From Chloroflexota bacterium (lineage in GTDB: Bacteria > Chloroflexota > Anaerolineae > Aggregatilineales > UBA3940): a DNA stretch of 14,029 bases. A program made the position numbers and the translations under genes. The notes under the pieces were generated by a model. That model saw only the letters and a program-made list of their open reading frames with translations. It had not been told where the DNA came from and did not search any database. Below are positions 6,285-13,652 of this stretch, one piece after another (the stretch's first letter is position 1; each line of letters starts with the position of its first letter). Location of the stretch: assembly GCA_011051745.1 (NCBI GenBank), contig DRKO01000425.1, forward strand, positions 1-14,029, in the 5' to 3' direction.

Positions 6285-6554
6285 CTACGAAGAAGCCCCG
6301 TTCTCGGATTCGATGCCCGTCTCAAGAATGGTGATCAGGGCCTGGAACTCCACCTCGCAACAGCGGCACTGTTCCAGATGCCGCTTAACCTGAGGCAGAA
6401 CGACATCGGGGTTCTGCCCCGCTCTGAGCATGTCTACATACTGATCAATATGCTCATAGCATTCATCGCAGCCGATCTCGTCCTCCTCCTCGACGGAGAA
6501 GATCATCCTCATGATCCGGCTGAAGAGATCGGTCTTCTGTTCTGGCTGATTCAC
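6285..6554 (-). CDS. Small soluble zinc-finger anti-sigma-factor-like protein (ZAS type)
   Basis: An 89-aa protein with a CDEC pair (Cys29, Cys32) and, 26 residues later, the H59-x3-C63-x2-C66 signature of the zinc anti-sigma (zf-HC2) fold. An extra Cys65 sits between the two ligands. There is no hydrophobic segment, so it is cytoplasmic like RsrA rather than membrane-bound. The N-terminal helix is amphipathic and is followed by acidic residues (VEEEDE). It starts with GTG, with GAGG about 8 bp upstream. It follows the ECF sigma gene by 65 bp on the same strand, the normal order for a sigma/anti-sigma pair, and trxB follows downstream. I infer that it binds the neighbouring sigma factor and may sense thiol oxidation through its cysteines. 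No partner binding is demonstrated by sequence alone. Confidence 0.75.
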   Translation of the reverse strand: MNQPEQKTDLFSRIMRMIFSVEEEDEIGCDECYEHIDQYVDMLRAGQNPDVVLPQVKRHLEQCRCCEVEFQALITILETGIESENGASS

Positions 6555-6619
6555 CGGCGATCCTCTATCACTTGCGTAGACATAAAACTCAGACGCCCCT
6601 GCCCATCGCTCTCTTACGG

Positions 6620-7270
6620 TTAGAACAGGTCGAGTATGTAATCGAGAGAAAGCCCCTGACTCTCCATATACCGCCTGAGCTTGAGCCGCGCGTCGTGGAG
6701 CAGCTTGTAGAGCGCGTTACGGTTGGTGTCCATACGCCGCGCGATCTCCTCGATGGGCACACCGTCAACCGTGTAAGCGACCAGCGCGATCCTCTGCCGC
6801 TCGGTCAGGACGGTATTAATGGCCTCGTCAATGATCTTGAGGACATCCTGCTGCTCGGTATGATGCTCCGGAGGGGGGGCCTGCCGGGGGGCGATTGCCA
6901 GCGAGGTGATGCCGGGCATCACCTCGCCGCCGGAGGTGAGATGCTCAAGCGAGTAATCCCGGTAGCGGGAACGGCGCAACTCGCTGATCGCGACGCGGGC
7001 AGCGATTTTGGCCGCCCAGGTCGTAAACAGGCTCTCGCCCCGGAAAGTGTGCAGATTGTCGAGGATTTTGAGCAGGGCGTCCTGCGCGAAATCCTGGGCC
7101 ATGTGCCGCAGGTCCTCAGGCGGATAGTTCTTCAGGTCGCTGCGATCCTGACTGAGGTAATAGTACAGCCCCCGCTCAAGACGAGTGCGGAGCGCCTCCA
7201 GAGCCTCAGCGCGTTGAGGGCCGTCAGCCTGAAGGTCAGCCAGCCATTCTTCGTTGCTTCGCTCAGTCAT
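6620..7270 (-). CDS. ECF-type sigma-70 family RNA polymerase sigma factor
   Basis: 216-aa alternative sigma factor with only regions 2 and 4. Region 2 spans roughly 27-103, with AQDALLKILDNLHTFRGESLFTTWAAKIA matching helices 2.1-2.3 that contact the RNA polymerase clamp and the -10 DNA. The linker of about 40 residues is Pro-rich. Region 4 spans about 142-203, with LTERQRIALVAY and the helix-turn-helix PIEEIARRMDTNRNALYKLLHDARLKLR that reads the -35. A short hydrophobic tail (LSLDYILDLF) ends the protein. The ATG at 7270 is preferred over an in-frame GTG at 7282; GGTGGGTGGGTGC upstream is an unusual, weak ribosome site. It is followed by the zinc anti-sigma-like gene. The regulon cannot be read from this window, but the trxB neighbour suggests oxidative or thiol stress. 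Confidence 0.92.
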   Translation of the reverse strand: MTERSNEEWLADLQADGPQRAEALEALRTRLERGLYYYLSQDRSDLKNYPPEDLRHMAQDFAQDALLKILDNLHTFRGESLFTTWAAKIAARVAISELRRSRYRDYSLEHLTSGGEVMPGITSLAIAPRQAPPPEHHTEQQDVLKIIDEAINTVLTERQRIALVAYTVDGVPIEEIARRMDTNRNALYKLLHDARLKLRRYMESQGLSLDYILDLF

Positions 7271-7372
7271 GCACCCACCCACCTGCCAGCCTGATCACCG
7301 CCCCTGCAAACGGTCCGAAAGCAGCAGGATTTATGCAGTTGATCCCCGGAGAGCCTCTCTCCCCCCAACGCC

Positions 7373-8464
7373 TCACGAGGAAGTCGGGCTTTCCCCCGCC
7401 GGGGAGAACTCGGCCTCTAACCGGTCCATCAGTTGCTCCCGCTCCCTCTGCGGCAGGAACGCCGCCTGAGCGGCGTTCAGGATAAGCCGCTTGATGTCGT
7501 CAAGGCTGAAGTTCAAATACCGGATGGCCCGCGCGTACTCGTCCGTCAGGCTGAGCGCACCCACGCTGGTATTATCCGTGTTGAGCGTTGTCAACAGCCC
7601 GATCTGATACATATCGCGCAGGGGGTGCTGCTCATAGCTGCGCACCACGCCGGACTGTACATTGCTGGTCGGGCAGACTTCAAAGGCGATCTGCCGCTCA
7701 AGAGTCATCTGAAGCACGTCCGAGTCCTCGACCACGCGCACGCCGTGCCCGATGCGTTGCGCCCCCAGCTTCTCAACAGCCAGCCGGATGCTCTCCGGCC
7801 CAGCCCACTCACCGGCGTGGATCGTGATCGCCAGCCCGGCCTCCCGCGCTTCCTGAAAGACCTTCTCAAATGTATCACCCGGATACTCCCGCTCGGCTCC
7901 GGCCAGATCAACGGCCACCAGCCCGCGATCCAGCCGCTCGGCGGCTACCTTCACCACCTCGTGGCCCAGTTCGACGCTCTCATGGCGGTTCATGCTCGCG
8001 ATCAGGCGCACCATGATCCCGAAATCCCGGCTGGCGCGCTCGACGGCGGCGATCACCCAGTCGGTCACCTCCGCAAGGGAATATCCCTTCTCACGGGCCA
8101 GCGCGGGCGGGGTGAAGCGCAACTCGAAGTAAACGGTGTTCTCGGCAGCAGCATCGGCAACCGCTTCGTAGGCCACACGGTCTATGATCTCCGGCGACTT
8201 GTAAAAGCCGCGCAGCGTCCCGAACTTGGCAAGGTAGACGGAGGCGTCCGGCTCGTCACCGGGCACGATCTGCACCAGAGGGCGGATGTCCTCCACCCCG
8301 TAACCGGGCAGATCCATCCGGTACTGGTCGGCAATCGCGGCCAGCGTCTCCAGCCGCAGAGAGCCTTCCAGATGGCGGTGCAGTTCAATTTTAGGCAGCG
8401 CCTTTAACCGCCTGTACAGATCGGGGTCTACATCCCGCCCGGCATCACCGTTTCGATTATTCAT
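7373..8464 (-). CDS. add: Adenosine deaminase
   Basis: Zinc amidohydrolase that converts adenosine or deoxyadenosine to inosine in purine salvage; 363 aa from this start. Active-site residues line up with mouse ADA at near-constant offset: His29 and His31 (ELHRHLEGS), His216 and Glu219 (TIHAGE), His240 (RIGHG) and zinc-ligand Asp297. The residue after Asp297 is Asn298 (NTDNTS), where the animal and enterobacterial enzymes have a second Asp (TDDP). I recall TDN in actinobacterial deaminases, so it may be a lineage variant rather than loss of activity. CPTSNVQ is at 264-270. The start is ambiguous: ATG at 8464 (AGGG 9 bp upstream), ATG at 8473 or GTG at 8482; homology begins about 25 residues in. 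The sigma factor gene follows after 102 bp containing a GGAGAG-AGG-CTCTCC hairpin without a T-run. Confidence 0.93.
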   Translation of the reverse strand: MNNRNGDAGRDVDPDLYRRLKALPKIELHRHLEGSLRLETLAAIADQYRMDLPGYGVEDIRPLVQIVPGDEPDASVYLAKFGTLRGFYKSPEIIDRVAYEAVADAAAENTVYFELRFTPPALAREKGYSLAEVTDWVIAAVERASRDFGIMVRLIASMNRHESVELGHEVVKVAAERLDRGLVAVDLAGAEREYPGDTFEKVFQEAREAGLAITIHAGEWAGPESIRLAVEKLGAQRIGHGVRVVEDSDVLQMTLERQIAFEVCPTSNVQSGVVRSYEQHPLRDMYQIGLLTTLNTDNTSVGALSLTDEYARAIRYLNFSLDDIKRLILNAAQAAFLPQREREQLMDRLEAEFSPAGESPTSS

Positions 8465-8566
8465 TGGCTTCATCCCTGTCACGGGGCTATTTCAGGCCGC
8501 CTCACACATCAGCGTCACCCGCAAGCAACGCTCTGCCTCGCAGCCTGCCCCTCTTTAGAATCGTAT

Positions 8567-8605
8567 GTTAACAAACTATAGCGCGGTTGGGAAACCGCGC
8601 TATAG
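8567..8605 (-). terminator. Intrinsic terminator of secA
   Basis: A perfect 13-bp inverted repeat, CTATAGCGCGGTT (8576-8588) and AACCGCGCTATAG (8593-8605), with a 4-nt loop. It is followed on the minus strand by TTTGTTAAC. It lies 38 bp after the secA stop. The arms are long for a terminator and symmetric, so it would also form a hairpin in plus-strand RNA, but only the minus side has a T-rich tail. Confidence 0.75.
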
Positions 8606-8643
8606 GACAGGTTAGCTACCGGTTAGAGGACATCTCGCCCCGT

Positions 8644-11600
8644 TTACCTCCGACGGCGACGCCTGCGGCTGCTGCTGCCGCGCATAACCTCCCCCTGCCC
8701 GACCGTCTGCTGCTGCTGGCGGATCTGCCTGTAGTGGCAGTCCTTGAACTTTTTCCCGCTCCCGCAGGGGCAGGGATCGTTACGCCCCACCTTGCTCCAG
8801 ACATCCTTATGGATCGTCTGGGAGACGCGGACCCGGCCTTCTTTGGTGCGCGAGACCTTACGTTCCAGGCGATACCCGGACTGGCTGATGCGATCCAGCA
8901 GTTCCTCCTGCCGCTTCTGCTCTTCCACAATCTGACGGTGGCGGGGCAGGTCGCTGAAGAAGCGCCGCGCGATGCCTTCCTGCACATCCTCCCGCAGCTT
9001 GTCGAACATCTCAAAGGCGCGACGCTTGAACTGAACCTTGGGATCGCGCTGGCCGAACGCCTCCAGCCCGACGCCCTGACGCAGGTCGTCAATCGCCCGC
9101 AGATACTGACGCCACTCCCCGTCAATCACGGAGAGCATCAGCGCACGCTCGTAATTGACGATCTCCTCCTCACCGATGCCGAAGACCTGCCGGTCATACT
9201 GCCAGCCCGTCCCATCGGCGCCCTCCGCCCCGTCCTCCGGCGACTGCCGCGCCAGTTCGAGCAGTTCTTCCACCCGCTGGCTGAGCACGTCGAGCAATTC
9301 CTCATGCTCCAGTTCACCCAGTATCTCGCGAGAGGCCGCGCTCAGCACATCGTTAAGCTGGCGGTAGAAGGCGGCCTGAACGTCGGCCAGCTTCATCCCC
9401 TGCCCCAGACGGGCGACCGCATCCCGGAAGGCGTGTTCCAGCCCTTCCTCCAGCGGCCCCCGGATGGCCTCGCGCGTTTCCTCCGACAGTGGCGCGGTGT
9501 ACCGCTCGAACGTTGCCCACACCTGCCTGACGAACGCTTCCCAGTGCTCAATGCCGCGCGGCCCGACAGGTGGCAAAACCGGCCACAGCGGCACAATACG
9601 GGCGATCTCGACGTGCAACATCCGCATGTTGTAGCCCTCGTCGAGGCCGTCCAGAACGAACTCGTGAAGCGTCTCCAGAAGCTCGTCGCTGTCAGTGATC
9701 GCCAGCAGATTTTGAAGCTCCTCGGCGGAAGGGCGCGGGAACAGGGAGAGAACGCGCTGCACGACACCGCGCGTGTTGACCTCGCCCGTTTCCATGTTCG
9801 AGAAGTCGGTGATGACTGTCTCGATCTCCTCCATCGCCCACGCCTCGTACTCATCGCGCAGGCGGATGATCAGCCGTTCGAGCGTCTCCAGAATGAAACG
9901 CTTGACCAGCATATCAAGCTCTGCGCCATCCCCCTCGAGGATGGCCCGGCGCTCGTCATAGACGATCTGACGCTGGCGGTTGACCGCCTCGTCATACTCG
10001 ATCAGGTTCTTGCGGATTTCGAAGTTATACGTCTCGAAGCGGGACTGGGCCTGCTCAATAGCGTTGCTGAGGATGTTGGCCGCAATGGGCACATCATCCG
10101 GCATGTTCAGCCGATCCATGATGCGCTTGGTACGATCCCCGCCGAAGCGGAGCATCAGCTCATCCTCCAGCGAGAGGTAGAAGCGCGACGATCCAGGATC
10201 GCCCTGACGGGCGGCACGACCACGCAACTGATCGTCAATACGGCGTGATTCATGGCGCTCGGTCCCGATCACGTGCAGGCCGCCCCGCTCCCACACCTCC
10301 CGTCGGGCGCGTTCGCACTCGTCACGCACCGCCTGAATGTCATCAATCAGTGAAGCAGGAAGCGCCGGAAATTGCTCCGTGATGCGGCGGGCCTCCTCCA
10401 GATTGCCGGAGAGCACAGCTCGCACCAGCGCGGCGCGGGCGTTGTAATGCAACTCGAACAGACGGCGGGCCAGTGTATCCACCAGCCCGGCCTGCCCCAG
10501 CAGGCCGACCAGCGAACGATACTCGTTCAGCCGGTACTGGGCTTCCGGGATGAGGGAGAGCGGCAGGCCAGCCTCCTCGGCGAGCGCCCGCGCCTTATCC
10601 AGCCGCTTCTGATCCAGCGCGGCCAGGTCCACCTGCTGGATGATGCTCACAAGCGTATCAAAGGAAGCTTTCCGGTAAGCGGGGTCCTGCCGCAACTCGC
10701 GGGCTATCTCGCCGATCACGTCCTCAACCTCGGCCTTGCGGGCCAGGTCTTTATAGGACTCGACGATCCAGTCCACGATGGACTCGTCCATGTAGCGGGC
10801 CGAGGCTGCCTTCTGGCGGGCGGCATCCAGATTGCCCTTGACCACCTCGGCAACCACCTCTTTGAAAGGCGGCATGGAGAAGCACTTCTCGGCGATCATC
10901 TTGTTCGCCAGCCCCTCTGGATTGCCGCCCAGCAGGATGTCCGTACCACGACCGGCCATGCTGGTTGAGATCGTGATCGCGCCCGGTCGCCCCGCCTGAG
11001 CAACGACCAGCGCCTCGCGGTCGGGGTTCTTGGCATTGAGCACCTCGTGCTCTAACCCCATCCGCCTGAGAAGGGCGCTCAGCTTCTCGGAAGCCTCCAC
11101 CGATCCTGTGCCGACCAGCACCGGACGGCCCTGCGCCGAGAGCTCCGCGATCTCCTGAGCGACCGCCCGGAACTTCGCATCCACCGTTTTGTAGACCTGA
11201 TCGGGGTAATCAATGCGCTGATAAAAGGCAGGCCGGTTCCCGTTACCGGGGTCCCAGTATGTGATCACCGGGACGCCCTCTTCCCGGTCCTTATGCACCT
11301 CGTAAACGCCGTTGCTGGCGAGATACTCAACATTGGTCGGGATGGCGACCACATCCAGCCCGTACACCTCGTCGAACTCCTCTGCCTGCGTGACCGCCGT
11401 ACCGGTCATACCGGCCAGCTTTTTATACAGGCGGAAGTAGTTCTGCACCGTGATGGTGGCAATGGTGACGTCCTCACGCCGCACTCGGACGCCTTCTTTG
11501 GCCTCGATGGCCTGATGCAGGCCCTCGCTGTAACGACGCGAGGGCATCGGGCGGCCCGTCGTCTGATCGATCAGGATCACGCGCCCATCTTTGACAATGT

Positions 11601-12693
11601 AATCCTTATCGCGCTTGAAAATGAAGCGGGCTTTCAGCGCGTTCTCCAGATAGTGAACCAGCTCATAATACTGGGGGCTGTAGATGCTCTCCCCGGCCTC
11701 GGTGTCAATCTCCGGCAGGAGACGCTCGATCTTCTCGATGCCCCGCTCAGTCAGGGAGATGGACTGCGTGCGCTCGTCCAGCACGTAGTCGCCGTCTGGC
11801 TCCTCAAACTCCAGATCGGTCGTGTTGCGGCGCAGGCGGGCCTGCTCAACGATCTTGGCGAAACGCTCGTACTGGCTGGAGGCCTGCGCTGCCGGGCCGG
11901 AAATGATCAAGGGGGTACGCGCCCCGTCAATCAAGACCGAGTCGACCTCGTCCACAATGGCGTAGAAATGGCCGCGCTGCACCGTGCGGGAAAGCTCCAG
12001 CGCGGTGTTATCGCGCAGGTAGTCAAACCCGAACTCCGAGGCCGTCCCGTAGGTGATGTCGGCCTGATAGCACTCGCGGCGCAGCGTGGGCCGCCAGTGC
12101 ACCAGCCGCTCGTCTTCCAGATCGCCGCCGGGGTCTACGTAGTCAGGGTCGTAGATCGCGGAGTACTGCTCCTTGCCGATCACGCCGACGCTCATCCCCA
12201 GCAGGTGGTAGACTGGTCCCATCCAGCCGCCATCACGGCGGGCCAGATAATCGTTAACCGTCACAAGATGAACACCGCGCCCCGTCAGGGCGTTCAGGTA
12301 AAGCGGGAGGGTGGCGACCAGCGTCTTGCCCTCGCCGGTTTTCATCTCGGCGATCTTGCCCTCGTGCAGGACGATACCGCCGATGATCTGCACGTCATAG
12401 TGCCGCAGGCCGATTGTCCGGCGGGCTGCTTCCCGCACCGCCGCGAACGCCTCCGGCAGGATTTCATCCAGAATTTCACGCTCGGCGGCCAGTTGCTCAT
12501 CCTCATCCTCGATGCCCGCCACGTGCTCGCGGACGCGCTCGCGGAACGAATCCGTCAGCGCGTGCAGGTCTTCATCCGACATGGCCTGCATCTTCGGCTC
12601 AAGGGCGTTGACCTGCTCGACGATCGCCTTATAGCGTTCCAGTTCACGCTCGTAGGGATTTCCCGCCAGCGTATTCAGTAGGTTCTTAAACAT
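8644..12693 (-). CDS. secA: Preprotein translocase ATPase SecA, greatly enlarged (1349 aa)
   Basis: Motor ATPase that drives unfolded preproteins through SecYEG. Walker A MKTGEGKT is at 117-124, the DEVD Walker B at 248-251, and the NBD2 motif STSMAGRGTDILLGG at 577-590. IGTERHESRRIDDQLRGRAARQG follows from 809, and YERALMLSVIDGEWRQYLRAIDDLRQG from 1181 belongs to the scaffold region. The C-terminal zinc motif C1308-P-C1310-x8-C1319-H1320 binds SecB or ribosomes in relatives. It is about 450 residues longer than E. coli SecA (901 aa). Two expansions account for most of this. About 213 residues (591-803) replace the roughly 30-residue variable subdomain of NBD2. A further excess of about 140 residues lies in the helical wing region between about 905 and 1180. 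Smaller insertions sit near 178-205 and 465-495. The tail ends in seven arginines. The ATG at 12693 has GGTGA 7 bp upstream. Confidence 0.97.
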   Translation of the reverse strand: MFKNLLNTLAGNPYERELERYKAIVEQVNALEPKMQAMSDEDLHALTDSFRERVREHVAGIEDEDEQLAAEREILDEILPEAFAAVREAARRTIGLRHYDVQIIGGIVLHEGKIAEMKTGEGKTLVATLPLYLNALTGRGVHLVTVNDYLARRDGGWMGPVYHLLGMSVGVIGKEQYSAIYDPDYVDPGGDLEDERLVHWRPTLRRECYQADITYGTASEFGFDYLRDNTALELSRTVQRGHFYAIVDEVDSVLIDGARTPLIISGPAAQASSQYERFAKIVEQARLRRNTTDLEFEEPDGDYVLDERTQSISLTERGIEKIERLLPEIDTEAGESIYSPQYYELVHYLENALKARFIFKRDKDYIVKDGRVILIDQTTGRPMPSRRYSEGLHQAIEAKEGVRVRREDVTIATITVQNYFRLYKKLAGMTGTAVTQAEEFDEVYGLDVVAIPTNVEYLASNGVYEVHKDREEGVPVITYWDPGNGNRPAFYQRIDYPDQVYKTVDAKFRAVAQEIAELSAQGRPVLVGTGSVEASEKLSALLRRMGLEHEVLNAKNPDREALVVAQAGRPGAITISTSMAGRGTDILLGGNPEGLANKMIAEKCFSMPPFKEVVAEVVKGNLDAARQKAASARYMDESIVDWIVESYKDLARKAEVEDVIGEIARELRQDPAYRKASFDTLVSIIQQVDLAALDQKRLDKARALAEEAGLPLSLIPEAQYRLNEYRSLVGLLGQAGLVDTLARRLFELHYNARAALVRAVLSGNLEEARRITEQFPALPASLIDDIQAVRDECERARREVWERGGLHVIGTERHESRRIDDQLRGRAARQGDPGSSRFYLSLEDELMLRFGGDRTKRIMDRLNMPDDVPIAANILSNAIEQAQSRFETYNFEIRKNLIEYDEAVNRQRQIVYDERRAILEGDGAELDMLVKRFILETLERLIIRLRDEYEAWAMEEIETVITDFSNMETGEVNTRGVVQRVLSLFPRPSAEELQNLLAITDSDELLETLHEFVLDGLDEGYNMRMLHVEIARIVPLWPVLPPVGPRGIEHWEAFVRQVWATFERYTAPLSEETREAIRGPLEEGLEHAFRDAVARLGQGMKLADVQAAFYRQLNDVLSAASREILGELEHEELLDVLSQRVEELLELARQSPEDGAEGADGTGWQYDRQVFGIGEEEIVNYERALMLSVIDGEWRQYLRAIDDLRQGVGLEAFGQRDPKVQFKRRAFEMFDKLREDVQEGIARRFFSDLPRHRQIVEEQKRQEELLDRISQSGYRLERKVSRTKEGRVRVSQTIHKDVWSKVGRNDPCPCGSGKKFKDCHYRQIRQQQQTVGQGEVMRGSSSRRRRRRR

Positions 12694-12796
12694 CGCTTTT
12701 CACCGCAACTTCCCGCTTGGACTTCTCAAAAAAACCTGTCTATAGCATACCGCAGCAGGGCTATATCTGCACCGTCCGGGGGATTTTCGCCGCCCG

Positions 12797-12832
12797 TAAA
12801 AGCAGTGCGGGCTGCGCCGGGCAGCCCGCACT
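12797..12832 (-). terminator. Intrinsic terminator of the 180-aa hypothetical gene
   Basis: A perfect 12-bp stem, AGTGCGGGCTGC (12804-12815) with GCAGCCCGCACT (12821-12832), and a 5-nt loop. On the minus strand it is followed by GCTTTTAC. It lies 45 bp past the stop at 12878, between that gene and secA. A shorter TTTCG follows on the plus side. Confidence 0.75.
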
Positions 12833-12877
12833 TTCGTAACTCCTGCGTGTAGAGGGAGCGATAACCCGCGCCTCCCG

Positions 12878-13420
12878 CTACTCCCACACCACGTGGATCA
12901 CCGTGAACTTGCCGCCTTCTTCGCTGCGGCGGATATCCGGATCGTAGAAGACGGTGATCGGTGTGCCCTTCGGCAGAAAGCGCCGCGCAAAGCCGTACAT
13001 CAACCCGTACATCAGGTCATCGGGGTAAGGCGTCCTGAAGATCATCTTAACGTGCCTCTCCCCGGCCTCCTCGGCCAACACTTCGCCCGCATCGCCGTTC
13101 CGGTGTCGCCGGGGGTATAGCTGAGGGTACAGAAGCAGGAACTCCTTCAGTGAGAGGGCCTCAACCTCCGGCGGAATAGGGCTGAGCCGGGCGGCGGATA
13201 TCCCGACGCTGACCAGATCAAACAGACCGCTGCCCTGCTCGGAGATGTCGCTCAGAATGTCGAGCACATCCTGAAGAGGATACCAGCCGTCCGGATCAAC
13301 ATCATTCAGGCCATGCTTGTCCAGTATGGGCTTGATCATGTCGTAGCGGATATTCTCAAAGAGGGCGAGCACCGAGCGACCTATCAACTCGGTATCTGGA
13401 TCGCACGTGTAGGCAGGCAT
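12878..13420 (-). CDS. Conserved-looking hypothetical protein, possible small-ligand sensor-like domain
   Basis: I do not recognise this 180-aa protein. It has no signal peptide, no membrane helix and one cysteine (Cys6). The first 75 residues look helical (ELIGRSVLALFENI, GWYPLQDVLDILSDI). A middle stretch with Leu, Tyr and Pro (LKEFLLLYPQLYP, 91-103) is followed by a basic loop. The C-terminal half alternates like a beta/alpha domain: VKMIFRTPYPDDLMYGLMYGFARRF from 124, then ITVFYD and a final TVIHVVWE. The PYP-D-x3-YG-x2-YG-x-ARRF pattern reminds me of C-terminal parts of V4R or heme-NO-binding-like sensor domains in bacterial signalling proteins, but I see no ligand residues, so this is weak. 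The ATG at 13420 has a strong AAGGAG 8 bp upstream; an in-frame start at 13645 is rejected. It stands alone between recF and secA with its own terminator. Confidence 0.75.
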   Translation of the reverse strand: MPAYTCDPDTELIGRSVLALFENIRYDMIKPILDKHGLNDVDPDGWYPLQDVLDILSDISEQGSGLFDLVSVGISAARLSPIPPEVEALSLKEFLLLYPQLYPRRHRNGDAGEVLAEEAGERHVKMIFRTPYPDDLMYGLMYGFARRFLPKGTPITVFYDPDIRRSEEGGKFTVIHVVWE

Positions 13421-13582
13421 CAGCAGACTCCTTGTCCGGTTGTCCTGTCTTTCTTTCGGGCGGAGAGCCGGAAGACAAAAGTCCGGCGCAGGGATAAGCG
13501 ATGAATTGCAACCGGCCCCGAATCTAATAAAAGTGTAAGTAATTTTAACTATAATTTTCTGTATCGGGCGTGAAAATAATCC
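13421..13582. other. AT-rich upstream region of the 180-aa gene
   Basis: From about 13520 to 13605 base composition changes sharply to A+T-rich in an otherwise GC-rich window. It probably holds the promoter of the 180-aa gene (several -10-like blocks on the minus strand, such as TATTAG, with no clear -35) and the tail of the recF terminator. No gene or repeat is evident. Confidence 0.4.
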
Positions 13583-13632
13583 CAAAAAGTTATCACAAAA
13601 GAATAACAGGGGGCAGGCGCAGCGCCCCCTGT
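13583..13632 (-). terminator. Intrinsic terminator of recF
   Basis: ACAGGGGGC (13606-13614) pairs perfectly with GCCCCCTGT (13624-13632) around a 9-nt loop. On the minus strand it is followed by the T-rich tract TATTCTTTTGTGATAACTTTTT. It begins 20 bp after the recF stop. Confidence 0.8.
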
Positions 13633-13652
13633 GCGCCCGGTGCAATCAATCG

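Noticed and set aside
8576..8605. 13-bp palindrome considered as a mobile-element end or operator
   Set aside because: Position just after the secA stop and the T-rich minus-strand tail fit an intrinsic terminator. No second copy or transposase was seen.
8587..10248. Long plus-strand open frame (553 codons) antisense to the end of secA
   Set aside because: It lies fully opposite conserved SecA coding sequence in GC-rich DNA, where such frames are expected. Its protein is Leu/Pro/Gln/His-rich without any recognisable domain, and the frame begins inside the secA terminator hairpin.
11293..12681. Plus-strand open frame of 462 codons opposite the N-terminal half of secA
   Set aside because: It is a mirror of the SecA reading frame with no domain, no credible ribosome site and no promoter.
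13421..13645. N-terminal extension of the 180-aa protein up to 13645
   Set aside because: The added residues are composed unlike the rest and cross the recF terminator. A strong AAGGAG precedes the ATG at 13420.
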